Assembly (NCBI GenBank): GCA_029248525.1
Contig: JAQWJE010000013.1
Coordinates: 62,001 to 126,000 of the forward strand
DNA from: Candidatus Binatia bacterium
GTDB taxonomy: Bacteria > Desulfobacterota > Binatia > UBA12015
Direction: 5' to 3'
Length of the DNA: 64,000 nt
This document shows positions 35,353 through 43,796 of this stretch, piece by piece. The notes beneath the pieces were generated by a model. It saw only the letters and a program-made list of their open reading frames with translations. It did not search any database and had not been told where the DNA came from. Position numbers and translations under genes: made by a program. Position 1 is the stretch's first letter. Every line of letters starts with the position of its first letter.

Positions 35353-35389
35353 GAGTGATCCGACGGCCTTGACGGTCGTCGGATCACTC
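35353..35389 (-). terminator. long hairpin after the subtilase gene
   Basis: A 16-base-pair stem (35353-35368 with 35374-35389, one G-T wobble) and a five-base loop TTGAC begin seven bases after the subtilase stop. It sits between that gene and the sulfotransferase fusion on the same strand. Stem strength suggests a transcription stop or an mRNA 3'-end stabiliser. There is no U tract. Confidence 0.6.
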
Positions 35390-35395
35390 ACCCGA

Positions 35396-38302
35396 TTAGT
35401 CCGTCATCACGGCGACGCTGGTCGAGCCGCGAACAGCACCGCCGGAGTCGGCGAAATCGACATAGATGCGTGAGCCCGCCGGATCGAGAGGAATATCGCC
35501 GTTTCCTTTTACGAAAATGGAGTAGGTCGGCGTTGCGTTACTGTCGATCACGGTCGTCACGCTCGCCGCGGGCGGCCATTCAAGACAGGCGGCCGTCGCC
35601 GGGTTGGTCTCGCAGACCGATAGCTCGAGGCCGAGGTTCTGTTTGGATACCCTCGGGGTTACCGTCAGGCTGTCCGAGGCTCCAACGTTGATGGACGCCA
35701 CTGCGAAGAATCCGGTCCCCGCACGACCGGGAATGTGTACGATGCCGTCATTCAGCACAGTAGCCGAAAGGGCGACGACATCTGCCGGTTGGCTCTGCGA
35801 GGCCGAAAGAAGCAGGGTATTGATACCCACGAAGACCGCTGCCGGTTCAGAATTGAGGCAGTCGTAAATCAGCTCCACATCGACGGTCTCGAAACTTTCC
35901 GTCGGGACGATCTTGAATGCCCATGTCGAGTAGTCGTTAGCCGCAATGCTGGTTGTGGGGTTGGGGCCGCTGATAGTGCCATTGGTATTCCGGTCGGTCA
36001 GATAGCTCGTGAAAATCGCCGGAATGTCGGTTCCCATGGTGATCGTACAGTTGACCGCCGGAAAATCCGAGGCGTTGACGATGGTCGCAAAGGCGCTCGC
36101 GTTGGCGTTGACCTGGACCGAGCGGCTACCGGGCAACGTGGAGCTGAAAATCACGGTGGGCCCTTGGATCACGGGAATAGTCGGGGTTGGGCTCGGTGTC
36201 GGCTCGGGGGTGGGTGTCGGCTCGGCGGTAGGCGTCGGCTCGGGGGTGGGCGTCGGCTCGGGGGTGGGCTCCGGCGTCGGACTCGGCGTCGGGCCAGGCG
36301 TCCATTCCGGGTCGACAACACCCGCGGGCATTTGCAGGAATCCATGGCCGCTGAAGGCATCGAAGCCTGCATCGTCCGCCTGCGGGAGAGCCGCGTCGAT
36401 CAGTTCCTGTCGTAAATCGGTCACGCTCAAAAGCGGCAAAGTATCCGTGAGGCGCTTTCCTTGGACGACGGCTGCCACACCGGTGACGGCCGCAACCGCA
36501 GCCGATGTTCCTTGTAGTAGCCCACTGTCAAAGAATGCGTAGTCCGCGGTGTAGCTTTGCACTTCATAAGGGCCGGACAATTCGGGCTTGAGGATCGCGG
36601 GATCCGCAGTCGGGCCACGCGAGCTATACTCGGTGACGCTGATCTCGTCGCCGGCCGCAATGGTCAATGCGTTCGCAACGACCGCGATATCGGCAAGGCT
36701 GTTGGCTTGTGACTCGTCGCGGTCGATGTCGAACATGTCAAATTCGAGTCCGGGCGCACACATGATCCGAAACTCGGGGAAGACATTCGGGTCGGCGGTT
36801 ACACTGCGATAGATGCCAATCGTATATTCTTCGTCGGTTTCGAAACTGGCTTGAAAAGACGCAGTCGCGCCCATGTTTTTTGCCAGAGTTGCGCCGTCAC
36901 TGCTGCGATCCGACGGGCAAACGGGAGGATATTCACAAGGGTTGTTGAGGTCATTATCGCAGGGGGGCTCGTCCCAGCTGACCCGATAAATGCGAAATTT
37001 GTAGTCATTTGCATTGACGTTCTCGTTCTCTTCGATCGCCGTCATGCAAGTCACGTCAAAAGAGGGCACATCATAATAGCCCCACTCAAAATCATAGCTT
37101 GTCTCAAGGCCGCGCAGGAGCGGGATCTGGAATGTCGGGTCTGGCTCGAAGCTATGAAAGTTCGTATCGTCGTTGGCGTCCAGACAAATGCCATCGTCGT
37201 TATCCGGATCGTCGATGCTGACGCACGTATCGCAGGAACGGAAGACGTCCTGATAACTGCGCATCGAATCGTTGCCGGCACCGACGATAACAAGAGTGTC
37301 GGCGGCCGTCGCGTAATCAATTGCCGTGGTGAAGCGATTGGTTCCGCCGTCTTCGATCGCGACCGGGTCACTCATGGTCTCGATGGACGACAAGGCGACG
37401 GCGATAATCTGCGCACCCCGATCCGTGGCATCGATGATCGCGGCCGGGATGCCCGCGATACCTTTGACGCCGTAGAGACGAAACTCGGCATCGGGCGCGA
37501 TCTCCGAGATGGATTCCAACATCGCGGTGCCGTGCTCGCGGGTGCCCATATTATTAACGTTGCCCAGAATGCCTTCGAAGAAGGAGCTGCCGCTGGCCTG
37601 CTTCTGTTTGAAGCGATTGTCGGCGGGTACCACCGGGAGCTGTTCCGGCTCGAGGGTGGGAATTGTATCCAGCAGGCCCCATTCGCTGTCGATAATGGCG
37701 ATGGTGATGCCACCCCCTCGGTGTCCTTGTTCGCGTGATCGGTAAAAATCAAGGCCGGGAGCAGGATCGCCCCAGGTCGAGTCGTAACTCACGTCGGGAA
37801 AAGAGGCCGGTATGGGCTTGTTGGGTGTCTTGATCCGGCGCACGAAGGGTAGCGCCGCCAGAGTCGCGCGCGCAGCTTTGGGCGCTGAGAACTCCATGGA
37901 GACAAAGTTGATAATGGCGCTTTCGCCGAGGTCAGCGCCGTGGCTTTCCAGGATGCGGATCGTTTCGCTCAGAACCTCACGAGAATCCCACGAGCGGAGA
38001 AGGCGGGTTTCCGAGGCGAGCGCGATATCGATGGCTTCGCGCCGCTCCCGGAGCCGGGCGAAATCTGCAGTCGGCAGCTGGTCGGCACGCAAGGTCAGGT
38101 CGAGGCGTTCGAAGCTGTCGGGCGACAGGGCGGCGGCCACCGGCGATTCGCTCGGGGCGTTCGGCGCCACTTCCGCTCGAGCCGAGGCTACGAGCAGAAT
38201 GCTTCCGATGGTGAAAGCTGCTCCCAGAAACCAGAAAAGGCCGGAAAGTCGCCGAGTCTCGTTCGAATGTGCGTATGCCGCGTCTTGCCTGTAAGTCTTC
38301 AA
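35396..38302 (-). CDS. secreted subtilisin-like (S8) serine peptidase
   Basis: A 968-residue exported peptidase. A long signal or anchor segment lies at residues 20-43 ('LFWFLGAAFTIGSILLVASA'). A propeptide-like region follows, then the S8 triad: D205 in 'AIIDSEWG', H257 in 'TREHGTAML' and S600 in 'LQGTSAAVAAV', with the oxyanion Asn N344 in 'GAGNDS'. The stretch 345-560 is an acidic, Cys-rich insertion. Residues 668-709 are a Pro-Thr stalk, then beta-rich C-terminal domains. I start at the TTG six bases after GGAGA, dropping a 29-codon extension. Its target is unknown; activity on surface or environmental proteins is inferred from export. Confidence 0.85.
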   Translation of the reverse strand: MKTYRQDAAYAHSNETRRLSGLFWFLGAAFTIGSILLVASARAEVAPNAPSESPVAAALSPDSFERLDLTLRADQLPTADFARLRERREAIDIALASETRLLRSWDSREVLSETIRILESHGADLGESAIINFVSMEFSAPKAARATLAALPFVRRIKTPNKPIPASFPDVSYDSTWGDPAPGLDFYRSREQGHRGGGITIAIIDSEWGLLDTIPTLEPEQLPVVPADNRFKQKQASGSSFFEGILGNVNNMGTREHGTAMLESISEIAPDAEFRLYGVKGIAGIPAAIIDATDRGAQIIAVALSSIETMSDPVAIEDGGTNRFTTAIDYATAADTLVIVGAGNDSMRSYQDVFRSCDTCVSIDDPDNDDGICLDANDDTNFHSFEPDPTFQIPLLRGLETSYDFEWGYYDVPSFDVTCMTAIEENENVNANDYKFRIYRVSWDEPPCDNDLNNPCEYPPVCPSDRSSDGATLAKNMGATASFQASFETDEEYTIGIYRSVTADPNVFPEFRIMCAPGLEFDMFDIDRDESQANSLADIAVVANALTIAAGDEISVTEYSSRGPTADPAILKPELSGPYEVQSYTADYAFFDSGLLQGTSAAVAAVTGVAAVVQGKRLTDTLPLLSVTDLRQELIDAALPQADDAGFDAFSGHGFLQMPAGVVDPEWTPGPTPSPTPEPTPEPTPTPEPTPTAEPTPTPEPTPSPTPTIPVIQGPTVIFSSTLPGSRSVQVNANASAFATIVNASDFPAVNCTITMGTDIPAIFTSYLTDRNTNGTISGPNPTTSIAANDYSTWAFKIVPTESFETVDVELIYDCLNSEPAAVFVGINTLLLSASQSQPADVVALSATVLNDGIVHIPGRAGTGFFAVASINVGASDSLTVTPRVSKQNLGLELSVCETNPATAACLEWPPAASVTTVIDSNATPTYSIFVKGNGDIPLDPAGSRIYVDFADSGGAVRGSTSVAVMTD
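36176..36301 (-). repeat. Pro-Thr-rich tandem repeat (stalk)
   Basis: Short near-repeats of a G/C-rich unit encode (T-P-x-P)n with x = S, E, T or A, covering residues 668-709 of the subtilase. Such stalks space an outer domain from the cell surface. The repeats are variable and in frame, so they belong to the protein rather than to a separate element. Confidence 0.75.
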
Positions 38303-38734
38303 AAAAATCTCCTTTGGTACCGAATGAAACGAGAACCGTGGGGGGAAGTCGACTTGCAGGAGGAGGGCGCTCGGGACGGGAACATGCAATTTTGTAGCCG
38401 TTTCATGTCCGGATTCACGGTACTTTTACTCTTCGTGGACGTGCAAAGTTGCACGTTCTTGCAACTGTGAACAGCTTTACTCTGGAGAGAGGGAAACGGG
38501 AGCCTTGCGGTGGGCCCGGTCCCGAAAATTTGGTTGGTCTGGATCATTCCGTCTACTTTCTGATCTATCGGCAATTCTGCAGGAAATCGGACGAATAGAG
38601 CAACAAGGAATTCATCCCGGAAAGCCGAGATGGCCCGGCAAGTGCCATGCGCAAGCGAAGCTTCACGCGAGGAATCCTGATAATCGCATGTATTCTGGTC
38701 TATTCTCCGTGGTTCGGTTAGTATCCTTCGAATC
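38303..38734. other. 432-base divergent intergenic region
   Basis: The longest gap in the window, between the divergent subtilase and TauE/SafE genes. Its clearest content is the palindrome at 38439-38456, described separately. Several short frames cross it, but none has a ribosome site or recognisable protein. Both flanking promoters should lie here; I could not place -35/-10 boxes with confidence. Confidence 0.5.
38439..38456. promoter_or_regulatory. 8-base inverted repeat, operator-like
   Basis: ACGTGCAA-AG-TTGCACGT is a perfect 8-base inverted repeat. A second overlapping pair, GTTGCA (38448-38453) and TGCAAC (38460-38465), shares its right arm. It lies 137 bases before the subtilase start and 279 before the TauE/SafE start, in their shared divergent region. 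A dimeric regulator site is the simplest reading; no regulator gene adjoins it. Confidence 0.45.
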
Positions 38735-39523
38735 ATGGATCCTTATCTCAGCTTGTCTGGCCTCGGGGTGGGCATTCTCGTCGGAATGACGGGCGTAGGG
38801 GGCGGCGCTTTGATGACGCCACTGCTGATTCTGGTCTTCGGGATCGCTCCGACGACGGCGGTCGGGACGGACCTGGCCTATGCGACAATCACGAAAATCT
38901 TCGCGTCTGCAAGCTATATCCGTCGGGGCCAAGTCAACTGGCCCTATATCCGCTGGCTAATCGTAGGATCGGTACCGGCGTCGTTATTTGCGGTGATGTG
39001 GTTGTTGCCCAGACTCACGGCCAGCGGAGTGGACCCCGAGAGTTTCGTGACTCACCTGCTCGGCATCATGCTTCTGGTTGTCGGCGTCGTAAACGTACTG
39101 GAACATTGGTTTTTCTCGGGCCAGCTGCGGGATTCGAAGCTCATCCGGAACCGTCATGTCCAGAAGCGGTTCAAGGAACCCATTCTGGTGATTGGCGGCG
39201 TTCTGATCGGCTTGGGCGTCGGGCTTACCTCGGTGGGCTCCGGATCGGTGTTGATGGCTGTTCTCTTGCTGGTTTCAGAACTGCCGATTCTGGTGTTGAT
39301 CGGCACGGACATCGTGCACGCAACCATTCTTCTCGGTTCGGCCGGTCTGGCGCATTGGTTTTCCGGCAATGTCGACTGGGGGATTGTCGGCTCATTGCTG
39401 GTGGGTTCGGTGCCCGGAGTGTATCTGGGCAGCCGCCTGGCGCAGCATGTCCCGACCGGGCCTCTGCGTTTGGCTCTGGCTTTGCTGTTGGTCGCTACCG
39501 GACTCAAGCTGGCGATTGGCTAG
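38735..39523 (+). CDS. TauE/SafE-family sulfite/anion permease
   Basis: A 262-residue integral membrane protein with about eight helices. Two related halves carry the family's glycine-rich motifs ('GMTGVGGGALMTPLLI' and 'GLTSVGSGSVLMAVLL') and 'TDLAYATITKIFASASYIRRG'. TauE/SafE proteins move sulfite, sulfoacetate or other small anions across the inner membrane; the substrate here is unknown. Its stop codon shares the tetramer CTAG with the stop of the convergent aminopeptidase gene. Confidence 0.87.
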   Translation: MDPYLSLSGLGVGILVGMTGVGGGALMTPLLILVFGIAPTTAVGTDLAYATITKIFASASYIRRGQVNWPYIRWLIVGSVPASLFAVMWLLPRLTASGVDPESFVTHLLGIMLLVVGVVNVLEHWFFSGQLRDSKLIRNRHVQKRFKEPILVIGGVLIGLGVGLTSVGSGSVLMAVLLLVSELPILVLIGTDIVHATILLGSAGLAHWFSGNVDWGIVGSLLVGSVPGVYLGSRLAQHVPTGPLRLALALLLVATGLKLAIG

Positions 39524-42315
39524 GACCGATCCTCCAACCAACTTGAAAGGTCTGCAGCACAGCGTCGACGCAGCTCCTCGCCGATATCAAACCGCTCCAT
39601 CGCGATCTTCAAAGCGCGTGCGCCCGTGGGTACTGGGTTCGTCCGGAAGAAAGTCGATACCTCGCGACGGTAGTCTTTGGTTTGCAGCGATGCGGTTGCT
39701 TCCACGAGGCGCGAAGCCATCATGGGGGGGAGTCGGTCCGAGAGCTTCTTCCAGTTGTCGCGGATGAAATTCCAGGTCTTGGGCCGTGCCACGCGATTTG
39801 CGAGCGAGCGCATCAAGACGAATCCGACATCCTGTGTTGCGACCTCCGGGGTCAAGGTCATGTTCAAGCACTGGTCAATGGTTTTAGGCTCGCGAAAGTC
39901 AGCCAAAGCCAGCTGGTGTCGGCGTCTTTCCTGAGGGGTTTCCGAAAACTCGAGGGAACTGCGCAACTTGGTGAAGCGCTCGAGGTCGCCGTTGCGAGCC
40001 GAAATGGCCACCAGAGCGTCGGCGAGATTCGGATCCAGAACGGTAGCATCGTCGAGGTATGCGTCGAAGCGGGCCGACGCCTCGTCTGCGATCACCGGAT
40101 CCTCGCCCAGCAGGCCGACGATACGGAGCAGTGAGCCCCGACGGAGTCGGGACGAATCATCTTGGGTGCCGGTCCAACCCAACTCCCTCCAGGCAGGCCC
40201 CCAAGTGTCGCGGATCCAACTTTGGAGGGCGGCGCGAGTCGCATCCCCGGCAGCGCTGGCGATCTGATCGTCAAGCGTCGCGAGTGGAGCTGCGATTGCG
40301 TCGAGCACTTCGAAATCGGCCTCGTTCCCCAGCCGGTTGAGAAGGTCCAGGATGCTCGAGAGTTCTGCTCGGCCCGCTCGTACCAAGGCCCATTGGTGGC
40401 CGACAAGCCCCATGCGCTCTACGGCCTCGAGTTGCGGTCCCCCGTCTTTGGCGAGCGCGGCCAGGCCCTCGGCGTCGTGGAGCGGGCGGTAGAATCCGCC
40501 CTCCGCGGCATTGCCGTAAAACCATGGCACCGGCGCACCGCTGGCGAGGGGCACCCATTCACTCTTGCGTTTGACCAGTGCTCGCGTTGTCGCCTTGCGC
40601 CCGCGCCCCGGTGTTTTGACCAGGAGAGGGATCGGCCATGTGGCCGGGCTGGCCTTGGTGATTTTGGTGGTTGGACTGCCCAGGAATCGATCCTGCTGCA
40701 CGCGCAGGCCGGCTGCGCCTTCCTTTTCCTCGGCGGTCAGGCTGACAACCGGGAATCCTGGCTGGGTAATCCATGCCTTGACGATTTTTTCGACCTCGAC
40801 GCCGGATGATTTGGCGAGAGCCTTCCAGAGGTCTCGACCCTCGGCGTTCGATTCACTGTGCTCCTTGAGGTAATTGCGCACGCCTTTCTGGAAGGGCTTT
40901 TCGCCGAGATAGGCTTCCACCATTCGAACGACCGAGGCACCTTTTTCGTATGTGATGGCATCGAAGTTTTCGGTCGCCTCGGTGGCATTCCTGACGGGAG
41001 CGTAAATCGAGTGCGTGTTGGCCAGCGCGTCGAGTCCGAGAGCGGCCGCGCGGTGTGGCTCGAAGTTCTTCCACATCTCCCATTCCGGCTTCCACTCGTC
41101 GATGATCTTGAAAGCCATCCAGGTGGCGAAAGCCTCATTCAGCCACAGGTCGTCCCACCACTTCATGGTGACCAGATTACCGAACCACATATGTGCGAGT
41201 TCATGAGCGATGACCTCGGCCACCCTCTTTTTTTCGGCCATGGTGACCGTATCCGGATCCAGAAGAAGCAGTGTTTCCCGGAAGAAGACCGCACCTGCAT
41301 TTTCCATCGCACCTGCTTCGAAATCCGGTACCGCGACGAGGTCGAGTTTTTCGTAGGGGTAGGGGATGCCGAAGTACTTCTCGAGCAATTGCAGGGACGC
41401 GACTGCGCAATCGAGAGCAAAGCCGGCGAGATGTGCTTTTTCGGGGACATGCCATACGCGCACGGGGACGGTGCCGAGATGACGTTGTTCTTCGCTTTCG
41501 AGTTCCCCCACGCCGATCGCGCAAAGATAGGTGGACAGCTTGGGTGTTTCAGTGAAGTGCCACGTCGTGGTTCCATTGGCATTCGTCTCCGAATGCCGCA
41601 TGGGGTTGTTCGAGATGACGGTGAATCCGGACCGGGCCGTGACCGAGAAGGAAAACTTCGCCTTGAAATCAGGTTCGTCGAAACACGGGAAGCATCGTCT
41701 GGCATCGGCGGCCTCCAGCTGGGTGAAGGCGTAGCGGCGGTTGCCACTTTGGGCGGCGTAGAAACCACGTAATTTGTGCTGAAGGTTGGCGTGGAATTTC
41801 AGCCCCAGCGAGTAATTCCCCGGCACCAACCGGTTCGGGAATTTGATTTCCATGGTTTCCCGACCTGGCCGTGGAGTTACGGATGACGCTATTTCCTGCC
41901 CGCGGGCGCCTCTTTGTGCAGGCGTCGCGCTCGGGGGTGGCGCGCTGGGTCGGTAGATCTGCCCGCCTGTCGGCACGATTTGCGCGTGATCCAGATCCAT
42001 ATCGGCGGCGTGTAATTCGATGGTCGATGTCGCCTTGAGGATCTGGATTTCGATCAAGGCTTCGCCGCGGAAATGACCGCGGTTTAAATCGGGAACCAGG
42101 TGGATCTGGTAGTGGACGGGGAGAATATCCCGGCTCAGTCGGAATCCCGCATCAGCACGGCTGGGGGCTTTCGGGCGGGTGACGGTGATTGTGGGGCCGC
42201 TTTTGGCCACCGTCTTGCGCCTCGGGGTTGGCTTGGTGGGCGCTTTTTTCTTGTCGGAAGCGCCGTTTTGAGTCGATCCTGCCTTGCTGTTTGCTTCGCT
42301 ATTTGATGCGGCCAC
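39520..42315 (-). CDS. M1-family metallo-aminopeptidase
   Basis: A 931-residue zinc aminopeptidase of the M1 (gluzincin) family. The substrate-binding exopeptidase motif is 'GAMENAG' (335-341). The zinc site is 'HELAHMWFGN' (H371, E372, H375) with E394 in 'WLNEAFA'. A long C-terminal helical domain completes it. The first 55 residues are a low-complexity Lys/Ala/Thr/Pro-rich tail that M1 enzymes do not need, and there is no signal peptide. The start is GTG, with GGAGGA six bases upstream. The stop shares CTAG with TauE/SafE. It lies 93 bases after a small secreted-protein gene on the same strand. Confidence 0.92.
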   Translation of the reverse strand: MAASNSEANSKAGSTQNGASDKKKAPTKPTPRRKTVAKSGPTITVTRPKAPSRADAGFRLSRDILPVHYQIHLVPDLNRGHFRGEALIEIQILKATSTIELHAADMDLDHAQIVPTGGQIYRPSAPPPSATPAQRGARGQEIASSVTPRPGRETMEIKFPNRLVPGNYSLGLKFHANLQHKLRGFYAAQSGNRRYAFTQLEAADARRCFPCFDEPDFKAKFSFSVTARSGFTVISNNPMRHSETNANGTTTWHFTETPKLSTYLCAIGVGELESEEQRHLGTVPVRVWHVPEKAHLAGFALDCAVASLQLLEKYFGIPYPYEKLDLVAVPDFEAGAMENAGAVFFRETLLLLDPDTVTMAEKKRVAEVIAHELAHMWFGNLVTMKWWDDLWLNEAFATWMAFKIIDEWKPEWEMWKNFEPHRAAALGLDALANTHSIYAPVRNATEATENFDAITYEKGASVVRMVEAYLGEKPFQKGVRNYLKEHSESNAEGRDLWKALAKSSGVEVEKIVKAWITQPGFPVVSLTAEEKEGAAGLRVQQDRFLGSPTTKITKASPATWPIPLLVKTPGRGRKATTRALVKRKSEWVPLASGAPVPWFYGNAAEGGFYRPLHDAEGLAALAKDGGPQLEAVERMGLVGHQWALVRAGRAELSSILDLLNRLGNEADFEVLDAIAAPLATLDDQIASAAGDATRAALQSWIRDTWGPAWRELGWTGTQDDSSRLRRGSLLRIVGLLGEDPVIADEASARFDAYLDDATVLDPNLADALVAISARNGDLERFTKLRSSLEFSETPQERRRHQLALADFREPKTIDQCLNMTLTPEVATQDVGFVLMRSLANRVARPKTWNFIRDNWKKLSDRLPPMMASRLVEATASLQTKDYRREVSTFFRTNPVPTGARALKIAMERFDIGEELRRRCAADLSSWLEDRS

Positions 42316-42408
42316 GCGAAATCCTCCTCCATGTAATTGGCGAGAGGAGGGCGTCTTCGCAAGGGTTGTCTCGCGGCCGCACCCTAAAAGTATAGTTTTT
42401 TCAATACC

Positions 42409-42762
42409 TTACGGCTTCATATTTTTTCGGTGGTGGGCATGAGGATCGCCCTTCGGCACCTGATTGAGGCACGCGGGATCGCTTTTTTGGGTGATTTCGA
42501 CGGTGGCGCCGCTGCTTCGATCCACTCGCACCAGATCGCCGGGTGCAACCTCGCCGAGTTCGGTCAGAGGGTAGGCCAGCGGGGACAAGGGAGGCGGCGC
42601 ATTCAGGTCGATCAAAACTACGACCTGGGACTCCTTCTCCACCTGCAAAACGCATTGAATATCCGCCTCGGGGGGCGTGTCTGCCGCGAGACCGGCCCGA
42701 GGCCCGAGCAGCATTACCAAAATGATGGCGCAGAGAATTTTTCCCGGATGATTGTTTTGCAT
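42409..42762 (-). CDS. small secreted protein of unknown function
   Basis: A 117-residue protein with a clear signal peptide ('KILCAIILVMLLGPRAGLAA'). The mature part of about 90 residues includes 'DLNAPPPLSPLAYPLTELGE' and a His-rich C-terminus ('DPHAHHRKN'). Two cysteines remain after the signal. I chose the ATG with GAGG seven bases upstream over a TTG one codon earlier. It may share a message with the aminopeptidase gene downstream. I recognise no family; the His-rich end could bind metal, which is only a guess. Confidence 0.6.
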   Translation of the reverse strand: MQNNHPGKILCAIILVMLLGPRAGLAADTPPEADIQCVLQVEKESQVVVLIDLNAPPPLSPLAYPLTELGEVAPGDLVRVDRSSGATVEITQKSDPACLNQVPKGDPHAHHRKNMKP

Positions 42763-43037
42763 CAAATTTCCTCGATTCGACCTGAATCAAACTTTGATCA
42801 GGGGCTCATGAGCTCGAACCAACTCGGCTCGAATGGGCCGTTCGTGCTGGCGGTTGCTCAGACCTCACGCGAGGCTGAGAATCCAGCCGGCACGGTATCT
42901 TTGATTTGTACGGGAAGGAGCGCGCCTCAGAAGTGCCCATGTCCTCGCATGGTACTCCGAGCTCGGACAATTAGCGAGTGCTTTCCCCCCGCGTATCCTG
43001 TGCAAGGGAGTCGCCGCGAGGTAAGTGGCGGGTGACG

Positions 43038-43751
43038 ATGTCCTCGATGGCAAAGAAATACTATCTCATTCTTCCGGGACTTTTTTTGCTCGTCGGCTGT
43101 TTTGTCGCCCGTCCGGAGCCTCCATTGGAAATTCCCCCGAACGGCATTATGCGACATGAATTCGGTCGGATTGCGGCAGGTGCTCCGTTGTCGAAAACCT
43201 TCGTGATTGCCAACCCGGGCTCGCAACCGATCGGCCTGCAGGCAAAGTCTGCGAGTTGTTCCTGCCTGGCTTCCCCGGCGGCCGGCGTGATCACGGCCGG
43301 TCAATCGTTGGCGATGGACGCCCGCGTCGATACGCGAGCGCTCCGGGGACCGGTGGAACTCGTCGCGGTTTTCGCCACGACAGAGCCGGATCGTCCGTAC
43401 CTGCAGCTGGTTCTTTCCGGAGAGGTGGTCCCGCCAGTGCGCGTTCAACCGGAAGTCCTGTATTTCGGCCAATTGGCACCCGGAGCCAATCACGTCCGCC
43501 ACATCGAAATCGAGCCGTCCGGGCCGGAGCAGCGGATTCGTCGGATCCGGAGTGCGAGCGGCCGCTTGGGGTTGCGTCAGATTGCCTCTCGGTCGAAGCT
43601 GGCAAAGCAGAAGCGGCGGGTGACCCTCGAAGTCACGCTGCCGCAGGATCTGGGTTCCGGAGGATTTGAAGATCAATTGCTCATCGAGACAAACGATCCT
43701 TTGCTGGCGGTCTATCCAGTACCGGTGTTGGCGATTCTTCTGCCAAATTAA
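43038..43751 (+). CDS. DUF1573 lipoprotein
   Basis: A 237-residue lipoprotein. The lipobox LLVGC follows a short signal, and the mature part has two DUF1573-like immunoglobulin-type repeats. The first is 'HEFGRIAAGAPLSKTFVIANPG' (split by its own turn) with 'SASCSCLAS'; the second is 'FGQLAPGANHVRHIEIE'. Such proteins are exported and their role is not known. It begins a plus-strand run with mfd and kup, 45 bases before mfd. The start is the ATG before the signal; a second ATG three codons on is possible. Confidence 0.75.
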   Translation: MSSMAKKYYLILPGLFLLVGCFVARPEPPLEIPPNGIMRHEFGRIAAGAPLSKTFVIANPGSQPIGLQAKSASCSCLASPAAGVITAGQSLAMDARVDTRALRGPVELVAVFATTEPDRPYLQLVLSGEVVPPVRVQPEVLYFGQLAPGANHVRHIEIEPSGPEQRIRRIRSASGRLGLRQIASRSKLAKQKRRVTLEVTLPQDLGSGGFEDQLLIETNDPLLAVYPVPVLAILLPN

Positions 43752-43796
43752 GTTCGGATGGCTCGTGACTTGTCGGATGCTAGGTGAGCGAAACGC

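Noticed and set aside
36176-36301. CRISPR-like or satellite repeat
   Set aside because: Repeats are short, in frame and variable, with no spacers; they encode the Pro-Thr stalk of the subtilase.
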